Shown here: in pieces, positions 1-6,188 of the stretch
How the letters are laid out: each line of letters starts with the position of its first letter
How positions within the stretch are numbered: the first letter of the stretch is position 1
Source of the DNA: JALUUH01 sp964636675
GTDB lineage: Bacteria; Pseudomonadota; Gammaproteobacteria; S012-40
Length of the DNA: 10,848 bases
Direction of reading: 5' to 3'
NCBI GenBank assembly: GCA_964636675.1
Contig: CAZWUO010000130.1
Location: 1 to 10,848, forward strand
The notes under the pieces: model-generated
The model's input: only the letters and a program-made list of their open reading frames with translations
Database searches by the model: none
What the model was told of the DNA's origin: nothing
Position numbers and translations under genes: made by a program

Positions 1-597
1 AATATCGAAAAATGCCGGCAATTTTGAATGATCAAGCCTGACTTCCAGGTCACCCAAAAGGGCGAGTTCATTAAACATGCGAAGCGGTTCATTACCCGTT
101 TTGAGCATATCGGGGTATGGATTAAACCGAATCAACCACTCGGCTTCTTTCTGCTCTATTTCAGAAGCTGCCTCATTAGAATTTTCAGTCTGAGGTGTTG
201 AATCTGTACCACTATTTAACATATCATCAAGCTGTTGTTGCAATGTTACAACGCTCTCTTTATCTGGCGCACTATGATCTCGTTGCGCTCCCAGTAAATC
301 ACGCAAGCAATCCACAGAGCTTAACAATAAATTAACCGCCTCTTGAGTGACTTCACGACGACCATCACGCATCTCGTCAAGCAGTGTCTCCATACGATGG
401 GTAAATTCCGCAACATCCGTAAAACCAAACGTAGCACTGCCACCCTTAATAGAGTGTGCGGCTCTGAAAATGGTATTAATGCTTTCAGAATCTGCGCTGC
501 CCATATCAAGCCCAAGCAGCTCACTTTCCATCTCATCCAACCCTTCAAAACTCTCTTCAAAAAAAGTTTGATGAAACTGTTCGAGATCAATCGACAT
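1..597 (-). CDS. cheA: Chemotaxis histidine kinase CheA, N-terminal part (runs off left edge)
   Basis: This is the first 199 residues of CheA, the cytoplasmic kinase that takes signals from chemoreceptor arrays through CheW and passes phosphate to CheY and CheB. The frame is open to base 1. Residues 1-105 are a histidine phosphotransfer (P1/Hpt) domain with the motif FRAAHSIKGGSATFGF; His48 is the expected phosphorylated residue. An acidic, Q/S/T-rich linker (about 106-150) leads into a second domain starting near Trp154 (WLIRFNPYPDMLKTGNEPLR), which matches the docking (P2-like) module of CheA proteins by pattern. Dimerisation, ATPase and CheW-like domains would lie left of the window. The ATG shares one base with the cheY stop (TAATG), so the two genes are probably translationally coupled. 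Identification is firm; which chemotaxis class it belongs to cannot be decided here. Confidence 0.93.
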   Translation of the reverse strand, partial: MSIDLEQFHQTFFEESFEGLDEMESELLGLDMGSADSESINTIFRAAHSIKGGSATFGFTDVAEFTHRMETLLDEMRDGRREVTQEAVNLLLSSVDCLRDLLGAQRDHSAPDKESVVTLQQQLDDMLNSGTDSTPQTENSNEAASEIEQKEAEWLIRFNPYPDMLKTGNEPLRMFNELALLGDLEVRLDHSKLPAFFDI

Positions 598-959
598 TAT
601 CCGGCTACCCGTTTGACTGTTGATAAAAGTTGGTCTGGATTAAAGGGTTTCACAATCCACCCCGTTGCACCAGCGGCTTTTCCTTCCTGCTTTTTACCTG
701 TGCCTGACTCAGTAGTCAGCATCAATATCGGTATAAACTTATAATCAGGTAAGGCTCGCAACTCTGCGATCAGAGCAATGCCATCCATATTGGGCATATT
801 GACATCTGTAATGACAATGTCGGCCTTCATTGTTTTAGCTTTTGCAAGCGCATCCACACCGTCCACCGCTTCAACCACGTTATAGCCAGCACTTTTCAGC
901 GTAAAACCCACCATCTGACGCATTGATGCAGAATCATCCACTGCGAGTATTGTTGCCAT
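597..959 (-). CDS. cheY: Single-domain chemotaxis response regulator CheY
   Basis: This 120-residue receiver domain has no output domain, the usual size for CheY, which when phosphorylated by CheA binds the flagellar switch. All catalytic positions are visible: acidic pair Asp8/Asp9 (VDDS), phospho-acceptor Asp52 (ITDVNMP), Thr82 (LTTES) and Lys104 (VKPF). Trp101 sits three residues before the lysine, where enteric CheY has its switch tyrosine. The ATG is preceded by a strong ribosome-binding site (AAGGAGTGATCAAAAG). It lies 32 bases after the STAS gene and overlaps cheA by one base, so it is the middle gene of a chemotaxis operon. A motor-binding CheY is likely, but an alternative (type IV pilus or phosphate-sink) CheY cannot be excluded. 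Confidence 0.93.
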   Translation of the reverse strand: MATILAVDDSASMRQMVGFTLKSAGYNVVEAVDGVDALAKAKTMKADIVITDVNMPNMDGIALIAELRALPDYKFIPILMLTTESGTGKKQEGKAAGATGWIVKPFNPDQLLSTVKRVAG

Positions 960-991
960 CTTTTGATCACTCCTTTTACAAAATATAATAT

Positions 992-1309
992 TTATGCTGC
1001 TTCAAGCATTAACAATTGCACCATATCCAGACGATGCACCGAATCTCGCAATACGGCACTGGGCTCTTGCCATCGCACCTCAATTCCATGAGAACCGGCC
1101 TCATGTATAAATGCTCCGAGTAACTGAAGTGCTGCTGTATCAACCGAGCTAATCTCATGCGCATCAATCACAACAGTTGCCTCGCTCTTGAGCAATGTTT
1201 TTAACTGTTTATAAAGTGATTCAACATCTGCGATCGTCAAAGAAGTGCCAAATGATAATATTTCTTCGGATAATTTTTTTTGATCTTTTTTCTTGCCTTT
1301 CCCTGACAC
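992..1309 (-). CDS. STAS-domain protein, first gene of the chemotaxis operon
   Basis: This small cytoplasmic protein has a STAS (anti-sigma-antagonist-like) fold. A lysine-rich N-terminal tail (GKGKKKDQKK) precedes the domain. The segment VVIDAHEISSVDTAALQLLG matches the STAS core; Thr in VDTA occupies the place of the phosphorylated Ser in SpoIIAA-type proteins. STAS proteins are recurrent in chemotaxis clusters next to cheY and cheA, where their role is poorly defined. The start is ambiguous. GTG at 1309 has a good ribosome-binding site (AAAGGGA, 6 bases away). ATG at 1333 (113 residues before 24 bases are lost by the shorter choice) has a poorer one. A TTG at 1354 would lie at or upstream of the transcription start predicted from the sigma-28 promoter and is unlikely. 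I do not assign a specific function or symbol. Confidence 0.82.
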   Translation of the reverse strand: MSGKGKKKDQKKLSEEILSFGTSLTIADVESLYKQLKTLLKSEATVVIDAHEISSVDTAALQLLGAFIHEAGSHGIEVRWQEPSAVLRDSVHRLDMVQLLMLEAA

Positions 1310-1357
1310 AATATTTCCCTTTTGATTAATCATGACCAAAGCTATTCCATGCAACCG

Positions 1358-1384
1358 TTATCGGCTATCATGACTCGAACTTAA
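1358..1384 (-). promoter_or_regulatory. Sigma-28 (FliA) promoter of the STAS-cheY-cheA operon
   Basis: Read on the minus strand, the sequence is TTAAGTTC, 11 bases, GCCGATAA. The known FliA consensus is TAAAGTTT-N11-GCCGATAA, so the -35 matches 6 of 8 bases, the -10 matches 8 of 8 and the spacing is exact. Transcription would start near 1350, just ahead of the STAS gene. This places the operon in the late flagellar regulon. Confidence 0.8.
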
Positions 1385-1408
1385 AATATAGATGCTAATA
1401 GCGCAATC

Positions 1409-1888
1409 ATGATCGAACCCAAAAGCAAAACCCAACTCAAGCGTGAAGCAGATCAGCTGCACACACTAGGAAAAACACTCACAGAATTCAACAAAGAAGA
1501 GTTAGCCCGATTCAATTTGCCCGACACACTGAATGATGCAATTATCGAGATGCAGAATATTCGCCAACGTGGTGCCAGCAAGCGTCATTTGCAATACATC
1601 GGTAAATTGATGCGGCACATTGATCCAGAACCGATACAAAAGCTCGTCGATACCATGCAAAAACGTGAAGCTGGAGACAAAGCCCAGCTTCATAAGCTGG
1701 AACATTGGAGAGATCGTTTAATTAATGAAGGAGATAAGGCACTCAGCGCATTGCTCGAAGCTTACCCAAACGGTGACCGACAATACATTCGCCAACTCAT
1801 ACGCAGTGCAACAAAAGAACAGCAACAGGAGAAACCACCCACCGCAGCTCGTAAGCTGTTTAAATATTTACGAGATGAGTTGTTTTAG
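1409..1888 (+). CDS. darP: Ribosome assembly factor DarP (YjgA family)
   Basis: The 159-residue, highly charged helical protein matches the YjgA/DarP family, cytoplasmic factors that bind late 50S precursors and help mature the peptidyl-transferase region. Recognisable family features are the start KSKTQLKREADQLHTLGKTL, the central GASKRHLQYIGKLMRHIDPE (about residues 55-74) and the C-terminal AARKLFKYLRDEL. The E. coli protein is somewhat longer (about 183 residues), the difference being mostly terminal. No strong ribosome-binding site precedes the ATG. The gene diverges from the chemotaxis operon and converges with smr; the two stop codons overlap by 3-4 bases (1885-1888), leaving no room for a separate terminator between them. 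Confidence 0.93.
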   Translation: MIEPKSKTQLKREADQLHTLGKTLTEFNKEELARFNLPDTLNDAIIEMQNIRQRGASKRHLQYIGKLMRHIDPEPIQKLVDTMQKREAGDKAQLHKLEHWRDRLINEGDKALSALLEAYPNGDRQYIRQLIRSATKEQQQEKPPTAARKLFKYLRDELF

Positions 1889-2430
1889 GAACGTTTTAGC
1901 AATACATAAACTGCACCCACCCCGCCATCCTCCGGTCGTGCAGAGCTGAATGCCAATACTTCATCCAGTTGCGGTAGCCAATGGTTGATTTTATTTTTTA
2001 GGATGGGCTGTTGATTTCTACTGCCTTTTCCTTTTCCATGCACGATTTTAATACAACGGATATGGTGCTGTTTGCATTCATACAGCAATACAAGCAATGC
2101 CTGCCTTGCTTCTTGCGTTGTCATCCCGTGCAGATCCAGTTCAGCACCCACACCCAATTGACCCCGTTTTAATTTTCGCATCAAACTCCGTTGCACGCCC
2201 GGACGAAAAAAGAGCAGTTCATCACTGGATTCAATATTTTCAGTTTCAAAAATATCAGAAATGGTGTCGGAGACTTCATTCGGTCTGGTTTTTTCAGAAT
2301 GAACCGCTGTGTTTCGAACAGAAAAAATAGAGGTCGAAGCTTTTTTTTCGTATTTCAGACGATGAACACCCGCCATCTCTTTGCGAAATAGCTCGGAATT
2401 TTGATCGTTGAAGTCTTTAAATTTTGCCAT
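1885..2430 (-). CDS. Smr-domain protein (SmrA/SmrB type putative endonuclease)
   Basis: This 181-residue protein has a C-terminal Smr (MutS2-like) domain at about 97-180. Motifs are LDLHGMT (98-104), HGKGKGS (131-137) and GGVGAVYVLLKR (169-180). The N-terminal half (FRKEMAGVHRLK, then FFRPGVQRSLMRKLKRG at 75-90) is the stand-alone Smr layout of E. coli SmrA and SmrB. SmrB cleaves mRNA at collided ribosomes; whether this homologue does so is inference. The LDLHG histidine is present. The ATG at 2430 is the right start: reading further upstream enters the tRNA-Asn gene. The leader between the tRNA 3' end and the ATG is only 17 bases and has no clear ribosome-binding site, so the gene is probably expressed from the tRNA promoter. 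The SmrA versus SmrB assignment is left open. Confidence 0.88.
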   Translation of the reverse strand: MAKFKDFNDQNSELFRKEMAGVHRLKYEKKASTSIFSVRNTAVHSEKTRPNEVSDTISDIFETENIESSDELLFFRPGVQRSLMRKLKRGQLGVGAELDLHGMTTQEARQALLVLLYECKQHHIRCIKIVHGKGKGSRNQQPILKNKINHWLPQLDEVLAFSSARPEDGGVGAVYVLLKRS

Positions 2431-2447
2431 AAGGCTAACCAGTGAAA

Positions 2448-2523
2448 TGGCTCCCCAGCGCGGACTCGAACCACGGACAAGGTGATTAACAGTCACCTGC
2501 TCTACCAACTGAGCTACTGGGGA
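2448..2523 (-). tRNA. tRNA-Asn (anticodon GTT)
   Basis: A complete 76-base cloverleaf on the minus strand. The acceptor stem TCCCCAG/CTGGGGA is perfect, the D stem is GCTC/GAGC, the anticodon arm is GGTGA-CTGTTAA-TCACC with anticodon GTT, and the T arm is CGTGG-TTCGAGT-CCGCG with one G-T pair. The discriminator is G and the CCA end is encoded (2448-2450). It lies 17 bases upstream of smr on the same strand. Confidence 0.96.
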
Positions 2524-2549
2524 ATAATGCTTACTGCGAAGGAGTGCGT

Positions 2550-2578
2550 ATAATACTGAGGCACTGTAATTGAGTCAA
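2550..2578 (-). promoter_or_regulatory. Sigma-70 promoter for tRNA-Asn and probably smr
   Basis: Minus strand TTGACT (2573-2578), 17-base spacer, TATTAT (2550-2555), followed by ACGC and a mixed discriminator. Both boxes match 5 of 6 consensus bases and the spacing is optimal. The predicted start, near 2543, is about 20 bases before the tRNA 5' end. Confidence 0.75.
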
Positions 2579-2605
2579 CAGAAAAGTAAAAAATATTAAA
2601 TCTTG

Positions 2606-2639
2606 TTGACAAGGCTGACAACATATCGTTTTATATAAC
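2606..2639 (+). promoter_or_regulatory. Candidate sigma-70 promoter of rsd
   Basis: A perfect -35 box TTGACA (2606-2611) is followed by a TATA-rich stretch at 2630-2639 (TTTATATAAC). The best -10 readings, TATATA at 2632 and TATAAC at 2634, give spacers of 20 and 22 bases, longer than ideal, so the exact -10 is uncertain. It points toward rsd, divergent from the tRNA promoter. Confidence 0.4.
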
Positions 2640-2659
2640 TTCAGGAAAGTTTTACTCAC

Positions 2660-2680
2660 ATGGATCAATTAAAAATATAG
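2660..2680 (+). CDS. Possible six-codon leader ORF upstream of rsd
   Basis: ATG at 2660 reads MDQLKI and stops with TAG at 2678-2680. It has a ribosome-binding site (AGGAAAG, 2643-2649, 10 bases away), whereas rsd itself has none. The TAG overlaps a GTG in the rsd frame (TAGTG), an arrangement suited to translational coupling. No protein product can be claimed; it is listed because it may decide how rsd is translated. Confidence 0.3.
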   Translation: MDQLKI

Positions 2681-2688
2681 TGAAAACA

Positions 2689-3123
2689 ATGTTATCTAAA
2701 AATACAACAACAGACCGCCGCGCTCATTCCCGACATGTGATCAATGACATGGTCGTCGAGCGAACAAAAATGTTGTCACTCTATAGTGACCTCGCTTCAA
2801 TGCACCCGTTTTCTGACATTGAAAAAGCATCAAAGCTACTGGAACGATTTTGTCAGTCGCTCATTGACTACACGGCAGACACGCATTTTCGTTTATACAA
2901 ATATATCGACGAAAAAAGCGAGCGTCGTCAATCAATTCTAGACATTGCTAATCGCTTTTATCCACATATTGTCGCGATCACCCAAAGCATACTGGCCTTT
3001 AACGATAAGTACGAAGGTCAGGCCAACGACCTGTCAACACTTGAAAGAGATTTATCAGATTTAGGCATGCGGATGACTGATCGTATCGAAATGGAAGATC
3101 AAATTATCCAGGCAATGTTTTAA
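2689..3123 (+). CDS. rsd: Rsd/AlgQ family regulator of sigma-70
   Basis: This 144-residue protein matches the Rsd/AlgQ family, helical-bundle proteins that bind region 4 of sigma-70 and favour use of alternative sigma factors (known for E. coli Rsd, 158 residues, and Pseudomonas AlgQ). The family pattern is clear: VVERTKMLSLYSDLA (22-36), then LLERFCQSLIDYTADTHFRLY (50-70), and the C-terminal LSDLGMRMTDRIEMEDQII (122-140). I chose ATG 2689 because family members usually begin with ML; an in-frame GTG at 2680 overlaps the stop of a six-codon leader ORF and is an equal candidate. Neither has a good ribosome-binding site. The pentapeptide-repeat gene starts 26 bases downstream, suggesting co-transcription. 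Whether it binds sigma-70 in this organism is inferred from family membership. Confidence 0.85.
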   Translation: MLSKNTTTDRRAHSRHVINDMVVERTKMLSLYSDLASMHPFSDIEKASKLLERFCQSLIDYTADTHFRLYKYIDEKSERRQSILDIANRFYPHIVAITQSILAFNDKYEGQANDLSTLERDLSDLGMRMTDRIEMEDQIIQAMF

Positions 3124-3149
3124 CTCTGAGATATCGGGGCCAGGAACGC

Positions 3150-4028
3150 ATGACTGTAAAACATGCACAACTTTGGTATCTAAAACGAGACAACCAGATC
3201 AGTGGCCCATTTCCGGCAGGTCTGATCTCTCGCCATATTCTTATTGGTCGCATTCATGAACACGATGAACTCAGCTCAGATCGTAAAAAGTGGCTGCCAG
3301 CTCTTGATATCAAGGAGTTGCGACCAGAACGGATGGCGGCCACCAAACGCTGGACGGATGAACGCACACAAAAAGACCGTCGTCAGGAAAAAGACCTTGA
3401 AAAAAAATCAGCACATGCAAACAGAGATAAAACAGACAGACGTAGCCAAGAGAAGGATTCGGCTTTAAGTTACCGAGCGCACTATCAATCCAGACCCAAA
3501 CGAGTATTTAGCTCAACTTCTATTCGGTGGGTTACCGTCATATCACTATTTTTGGTTGCAGGACTCATGACGATGCAACTGTTGTATACCCCATCACGCC
3601 AAGATTCTACAGTGATAGATTGCAACGCGCTTCCAAGCCCCGGAATTAACTGGAATTATTGCCAAAAACCGCAGGAAAATTTACAAAATAGCAATTTGAG
3701 TCACAGCACGCTGTCGAACACCAATTTTTCCAATGCTGATTTGCAAAATGCACAATTATCAAACAGCAATTTAAGCTATGCAACGTTAAATTCAGCCAAT
3801 CTTAGCGGTGCAATACTGCGTCATGCCAAATTAATCGGAAGTCAGTTGCACGGAGCCAACCTGCAAAATGCCGACCTTCAAGCTGCGGACCTTTCATATA
3901 GCAACCTGCAAAATGCAATGCTCGCAGGAGCCAATCTCAACAAAACCAATTTGAGTCATGCTATCTGGATAGATGGTAGTACTTGTCTTGAAGGTTCTAT
4001 TGGTCAATGCCTGGTTAAGGCTCCCTGA
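3150..4028 (+). CDS. GYF_2-like domain, transmembrane, pentapeptide-repeat protein
   Basis: The 292-residue protein has four parts. Residues 8-52 (WYLKRDNQISGPFPAGLI and on to WLPA) look like a GYF_2-type domain. Residues 60-126 form a highly charged K/R/D/E/Q linker. Residues 127-146 form one hydrophobic helix (VTVISLFLVAGLMTMQLLY), and positive charge on the N-side suggests N-in, C-out topology. Residues 176-270 are 19 uninterrupted pentapeptide repeats of the A(N/D)LxN type, which should form a right-handed quadrilateral beta-helix. Cys158, Cys171, Cys279 and Cys287 flank the helix on the predicted periplasmic side and could form disulfides. A ribosome-binding site (CAGGAACGC) precedes the ATG, 26 bases after rsd. 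I know no named function for this combination; an anchored scaffold or surface-sensing role would be speculation. Confidence 0.85.
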   Translation: MTVKHAQLWYLKRDNQISGPFPAGLISRHILIGRIHEHDELSSDRKKWLPALDIKELRPERMAATKRWTDERTQKDRRQEKDLEKKSAHANRDKTDRRSQEKDSALSYRAHYQSRPKRVFSSTSIRWVTVISLFLVAGLMTMQLLYTPSRQDSTVIDCNALPSPGINWNYCQKPQENLQNSNLSHSTLSNTNFSNADLQNAQLSNSNLSYATLNSANLSGAILRHAKLIGSQLHGANLQNADLQAADLSYSNLQNAMLAGANLNKTNLSHAIWIDGSTCLEGSIGQCLVKAP

Positions 4029-4046
4029 CTCTAAATCAGAGCTGTA

Positions 4047-5177
4047 TTATACCTTCACTCCAAGCACGTCTTCCAACTGCTGCTGTATCAATGCAAATTT
4101 ACTATTGAGCGCCACTCCCATGCCAAGAGTCACTGTCGTTTTGGCATGATAGTCCTGTGCTGTTTTTCTCACGTCATTTTCTTGATCTTCAGTTAAACCC
4201 AGCTGTAATAATGTATCATCCAGCTCGTCCAACATGTCACGAATATTATTTTCACTTTCATATTGGATATCCTGAAAAGTGCTATTAACCTCATCCATAA
4301 TACTCTGAACAGAAGCCATAATCTCATGACGTTTTTCTTCCTCCTGATTGTTGAGCAGACGCTTTACAGCAACTTCTACAGCATCACATAGCGTTGCCAG
4401 CATATCTTTTAATAGGCCGTAACGCTCGGGTTCATCAATGGGCATATTTTTGATTAGCAGTGAAAAGTCGTCATAATTAATAATAGTACGTTTGGAAAAA
4501 TCAAAAAATCGGCCCTTACTTCTAGCCAGTTCAATGACATTTGCTTCCAACGGCGCGACCGCACCACTATCCCCAAGGTTTATCACACCATTAGAGGTAA
4601 TAATCTGTAAGGAACAATGCAGACCCTGTGCCTGCGTCACTTCAAATAGATGTTGGGACAATACTTCGAAGCCATCAGAGTTTAAGCCTTTTTTATAAAA
4701 CTCCAGGATTTGTCCTAAACCACTGGAATAAGTCATCGCCTGCATCGCAGTTCCAAACGACTCTGCAAGCTGAGTTTTCAACACATCTCTTTTTGCACGA
4801 GCCTCTATTAATGATTTTACTTTGATTGCAATTTCATCGAGAGGAATCGGTTTGGCTATATAATCATCCGCACCCGCCTTGTAACCTTTTAATTTTTCTT
4901 CCAGAGTCGTTAAACCCGATACAAATATAATAGGAATATCTTCGGTATCTGGATTTTCCTTGATTTTTTCACAAAGCTGATAACCATCCATGACAGGCAT
5001 ATTCACATCAGACAAAATAGCATCAAAGCCACCTTGTTTTGCATTCACCAAATCAAGCGCTTGCTGACCATTTTCAGCCTCTTCTGTTTGATAGCCCGAA
5101 GCTTCCAGACAGGTCTTGCTGATAGCAACCATCGCAGGATCATCATCAACAATTAGAATAGTAGCTGAATCTTCCAT
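4047..5177 (-). CDS. Response regulator with CheY-like receiver and uncharacterised C-terminal region
   Basis: The 376-residue protein begins with a complete receiver domain (about 5-125): Asp12/Asp13, phospho-acceptor Asp57 (LSDVNMP), Ser87 (FVSG) and Lys109 (AKPIP). A helical connector (125-170) leads to a region of about 170-280 (GLHCSLQIITSNGVINLGDS and on to SLLIKNMP) whose pattern is reminiscent of a GAF-like sensor fold, though I cannot name it. The rest is an acidic, probably coiled-coil helical segment (285-376, starting NQEEEKRHEIMASVQSIMDE). No DNA-binding, GGDEF, EAL or kinase motif is visible, so the output is probably protein-protein. ATG 5177 is chosen over an in-frame GTG at 5204 because AAGGAA lies about 12 bases ahead of it. 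It converges with the pentapeptide gene (18 bases between stops). Its partner kinase is unknown; the nearby CheA is a candidate. Confidence 0.85.
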   Translation of the reverse strand: MEDSATILIVDDDPAMVAISKTCLEASGYQTEEAENGQQALDLVNAKQGGFDAILSDVNMPVMDGYQLCEKIKENPDTEDIPIIFVSGLTTLEEKLKGYKAGADDYIAKPIPLDEIAIKVKSLIEARAKRDVLKTQLAESFGTAMQAMTYSSGLGQILEFYKKGLNSDGFEVLSQHLFEVTQAQGLHCSLQIITSNGVINLGDSGAVAPLEANVIELARSKGRFFDFSKRTIINYDDFSLLIKNMPIDEPERYGLLKDMLATLCDAVEVAVKRLLNNQEEEKRHEIMASVQSIMDEVNSTFQDIQYESENNIRDMLDELDDTLLQLGLTEDQENDVRKTAQDYHAKTTVTLGMGVALNSKFALIQQQLEDVLGVKV

Positions 5178-5207
5178 GCAAAATACATTCCTTGTCTTAG
5201 TCACATA

Positions 5208-5226
5208 ATTATAATGCTATATCGGC
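5208..5226 (-). promoter_or_regulatory. Weak candidate promoter of the response-regulator gene
   Basis: The minus strand contains GCCGATAT (5219-5226), close to a sigma-28 -10 box, and then TATAAT (5208-5213), a perfect sigma-70 -10 box, 31-36 bases before the ATG. Neither has a convincing -35 at the right distance, so the sigma factor is undecided. Confidence 0.25.
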
Positions 5227-5374
5227 AAATTAGACTTTTTTCTGAAAAACTTTTTTTCTGGAAGGTGAACTGTACTGGTCAACCGAAACAGGAAAGATTA
5301 ATTTGAGATTTTTTATAATTAATCTGTGAGATATCTCTGTTTGAGGTATGTAACCTATCAACTTTTTAGCATGC

Positions 5375-5406
5375 ACAAAAAACCCGACCGAAGTCGGGTT
5401 TTTTTA
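5375..5406 (-). terminator. Rho-independent terminator after rpsD (works in both directions)
   Basis: Perfect 8-bp stem AACCCGAC (5381-5388) / GTCGGGTT (5393-5400) with a four-base loop, flanked by six A on the left and six T on the right. On the minus strand it lies 20 bases after the rpsD stop and ends in six T; the same hairpin would also terminate plus-strand transcripts. Confidence 0.9.
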
Positions 5407-5425
5407 TCACGGTCAGAGAAAAACC

Positions 5426-6046
5426 TTAACGAGAATAAAATTCTACAACAAGGTTAGGGCTCATTTGAACAGGATAGGGAACATCATTGATCACTGGGAT
5501 CTCTTTGAAAGTTCCTTTTATATTTTCTTCCATCGTAATGTAGTCTGGAATATCACGCTCCATTTTTTGCAACGCTTCGATGACCATTGGAATTTTTTGG
5601 CTCTTTTCACGTACTTCAATGATATCGCCGGGTTTGCAACGGTAAGAAGGGATATTAACAACCATGCCATTAACGGTCACATGTTTGTGATTAACAAACT
5701 GACGTGCCGCAAAAACGGTCGGTACAAAATTCATACGATAAACAATCGCATCAAGACGAGACTCAAGCAACCCGATCAAATTCTCTGAAGTATCACCTTT
5801 ACGACGAGAAGCTTCCTTGAAAATAGCGCGAAACTGCTTTTCACTGATGCTGCCGTAATAACCTTTGATTTTCTGTTTTTCACGTAACTGAACACCATAA
5901 TCGGTTACTTTGACGCGTTTAGCGCCATGCATACCTGGGCGTGTTCCTTTAGAATTCGTTGGACACTTGCTGCGCCCCCATAAGTTTTCGCCCAAACGAC
6001 GACAAATTTTATATTTAGGGGTCGTACGCTGATTACTTCCAGCCAT
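5426..6046 (-). CDS. rpsD: 30S ribosomal protein S4, stand-alone copy of alphaproteobacterial type
   Basis: The 206-residue protein is full-length S4, a primary 16S rRNA-binding protein that organises 30S assembly. The N-terminal Ribosomal_S4 domain (1-93) includes KYKICRRLGENLWGRSKCP and RPGMHG, and the S4 RNA-binding domain (about 96-158) includes LESRLDAIVYRMNFVPTVFA and ARQFVNHKHVTVNG. Only Cys15, Cys28 and Cys137 are present, so no four-cysteine zinc knuckle. A strong ribosome-binding site (AGAGGA, 10 bases away) supports the ATG. In gammaproteobacteria rpsD normally sits between rpsK and rpoA; here it stands alone between its own promoter and terminator. From memory, GENLWGR, GYYGSISEKQFR, RRKGDTSENLIGLLESRLDA and the C-terminal VPYPVQMSPNLVVEFYSR match alphaproteobacterial S4 far better than the E. 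coli type. It may be a second or replacing copy acquired by transfer. Confidence 0.95.
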   Translation of the reverse strand: MAGSNQRTTPKYKICRRLGENLWGRSKCPTNSKGTRPGMHGAKRVKVTDYGVQLREKQKIKGYYGSISEKQFRAIFKEASRRKGDTSENLIGLLESRLDAIVYRMNFVPTVFAARQFVNHKHVTVNGMVVNIPSYRCKPGDIIEVREKSQKIPMVIEALQKMERDIPDYITMEENIKGTFKEIPVINDVPYPVQMSPNLVVEFYSR

Positions 6047-6181
6047 AATATATATTTCCTCTATTTCACGCTTTTAAATTAATAAAGTTGGAATTACCTG
6101 AAAAACAGGTTTCGCAATAGCTTCCCGTGCCGCACCTATCGAAAAAGTAACAAAAAGTGACTTCCATAAGGCGGATCGCGA
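6047..6181 (-). promoter_or_regulatory. Long untranslated leader of rpsD with possible RNA structure
   Basis: From the predicted start near 6181 to the ATG at 6046 the transcript has about 135 untranslated bases. It can form a perfect 5-bp hairpin ACCTG/CAGGT (6096-6110, loop of five) and a longer CGATAG/CTATTG pairing just upstream of it (about 6116-6142). S4 is known to repress its own operon through mRNA structure in E. coli; that this leader does the same is inference only. Confidence 0.3.
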
Positions 6182-6188
6182 ACGAAGC

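Noticed and set aside
191..209. Fic AMP-transferase motif in RhuM (HGHTAAE)
   Set aside because: The numbers are residue positions in RhuM. The HxFx(D/E)GNGRxxR signature is absent, so Fic activity is not claimed.
343..744. Plus-strand 133-residue ORF
   Set aside because: It spans cheA and cheY antisense, has no family features and is a shadow of the minus-strand genes.
1310..1354. TTG start at 1354 for the STAS gene
   Set aside because: It falls at or before the transcription start predicted from the sigma-28 promoter and has no ribosome-binding site.
2431..2508. Extension of the smr reading frame upstream of 2430
   Set aside because: These codons lie within the tRNA-Asn gene and its spacer; the ATG at 2430 fits the family start.
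4029..4046. Terminator between the pentapeptide and response-regulator genes
   Set aside because: Only a 4-bp stem (CTCT/AGAG) without a T-run is seen.
5219..5226. Sigma-28 promoter for the response regulator
   Set aside because: GCCGATAT is close to the -10 box, but no -35 lies at 10-12 bases; an AAAAGTTT is present but 20 bases away. Kept only as a weak candidate region.
5465..5788. Plus-strand 107-residue ORF antisense to rpsD
   Set aside because: It lies inside a conserved ribosomal protein gene, with low-quality composition and no ribosome-binding site.
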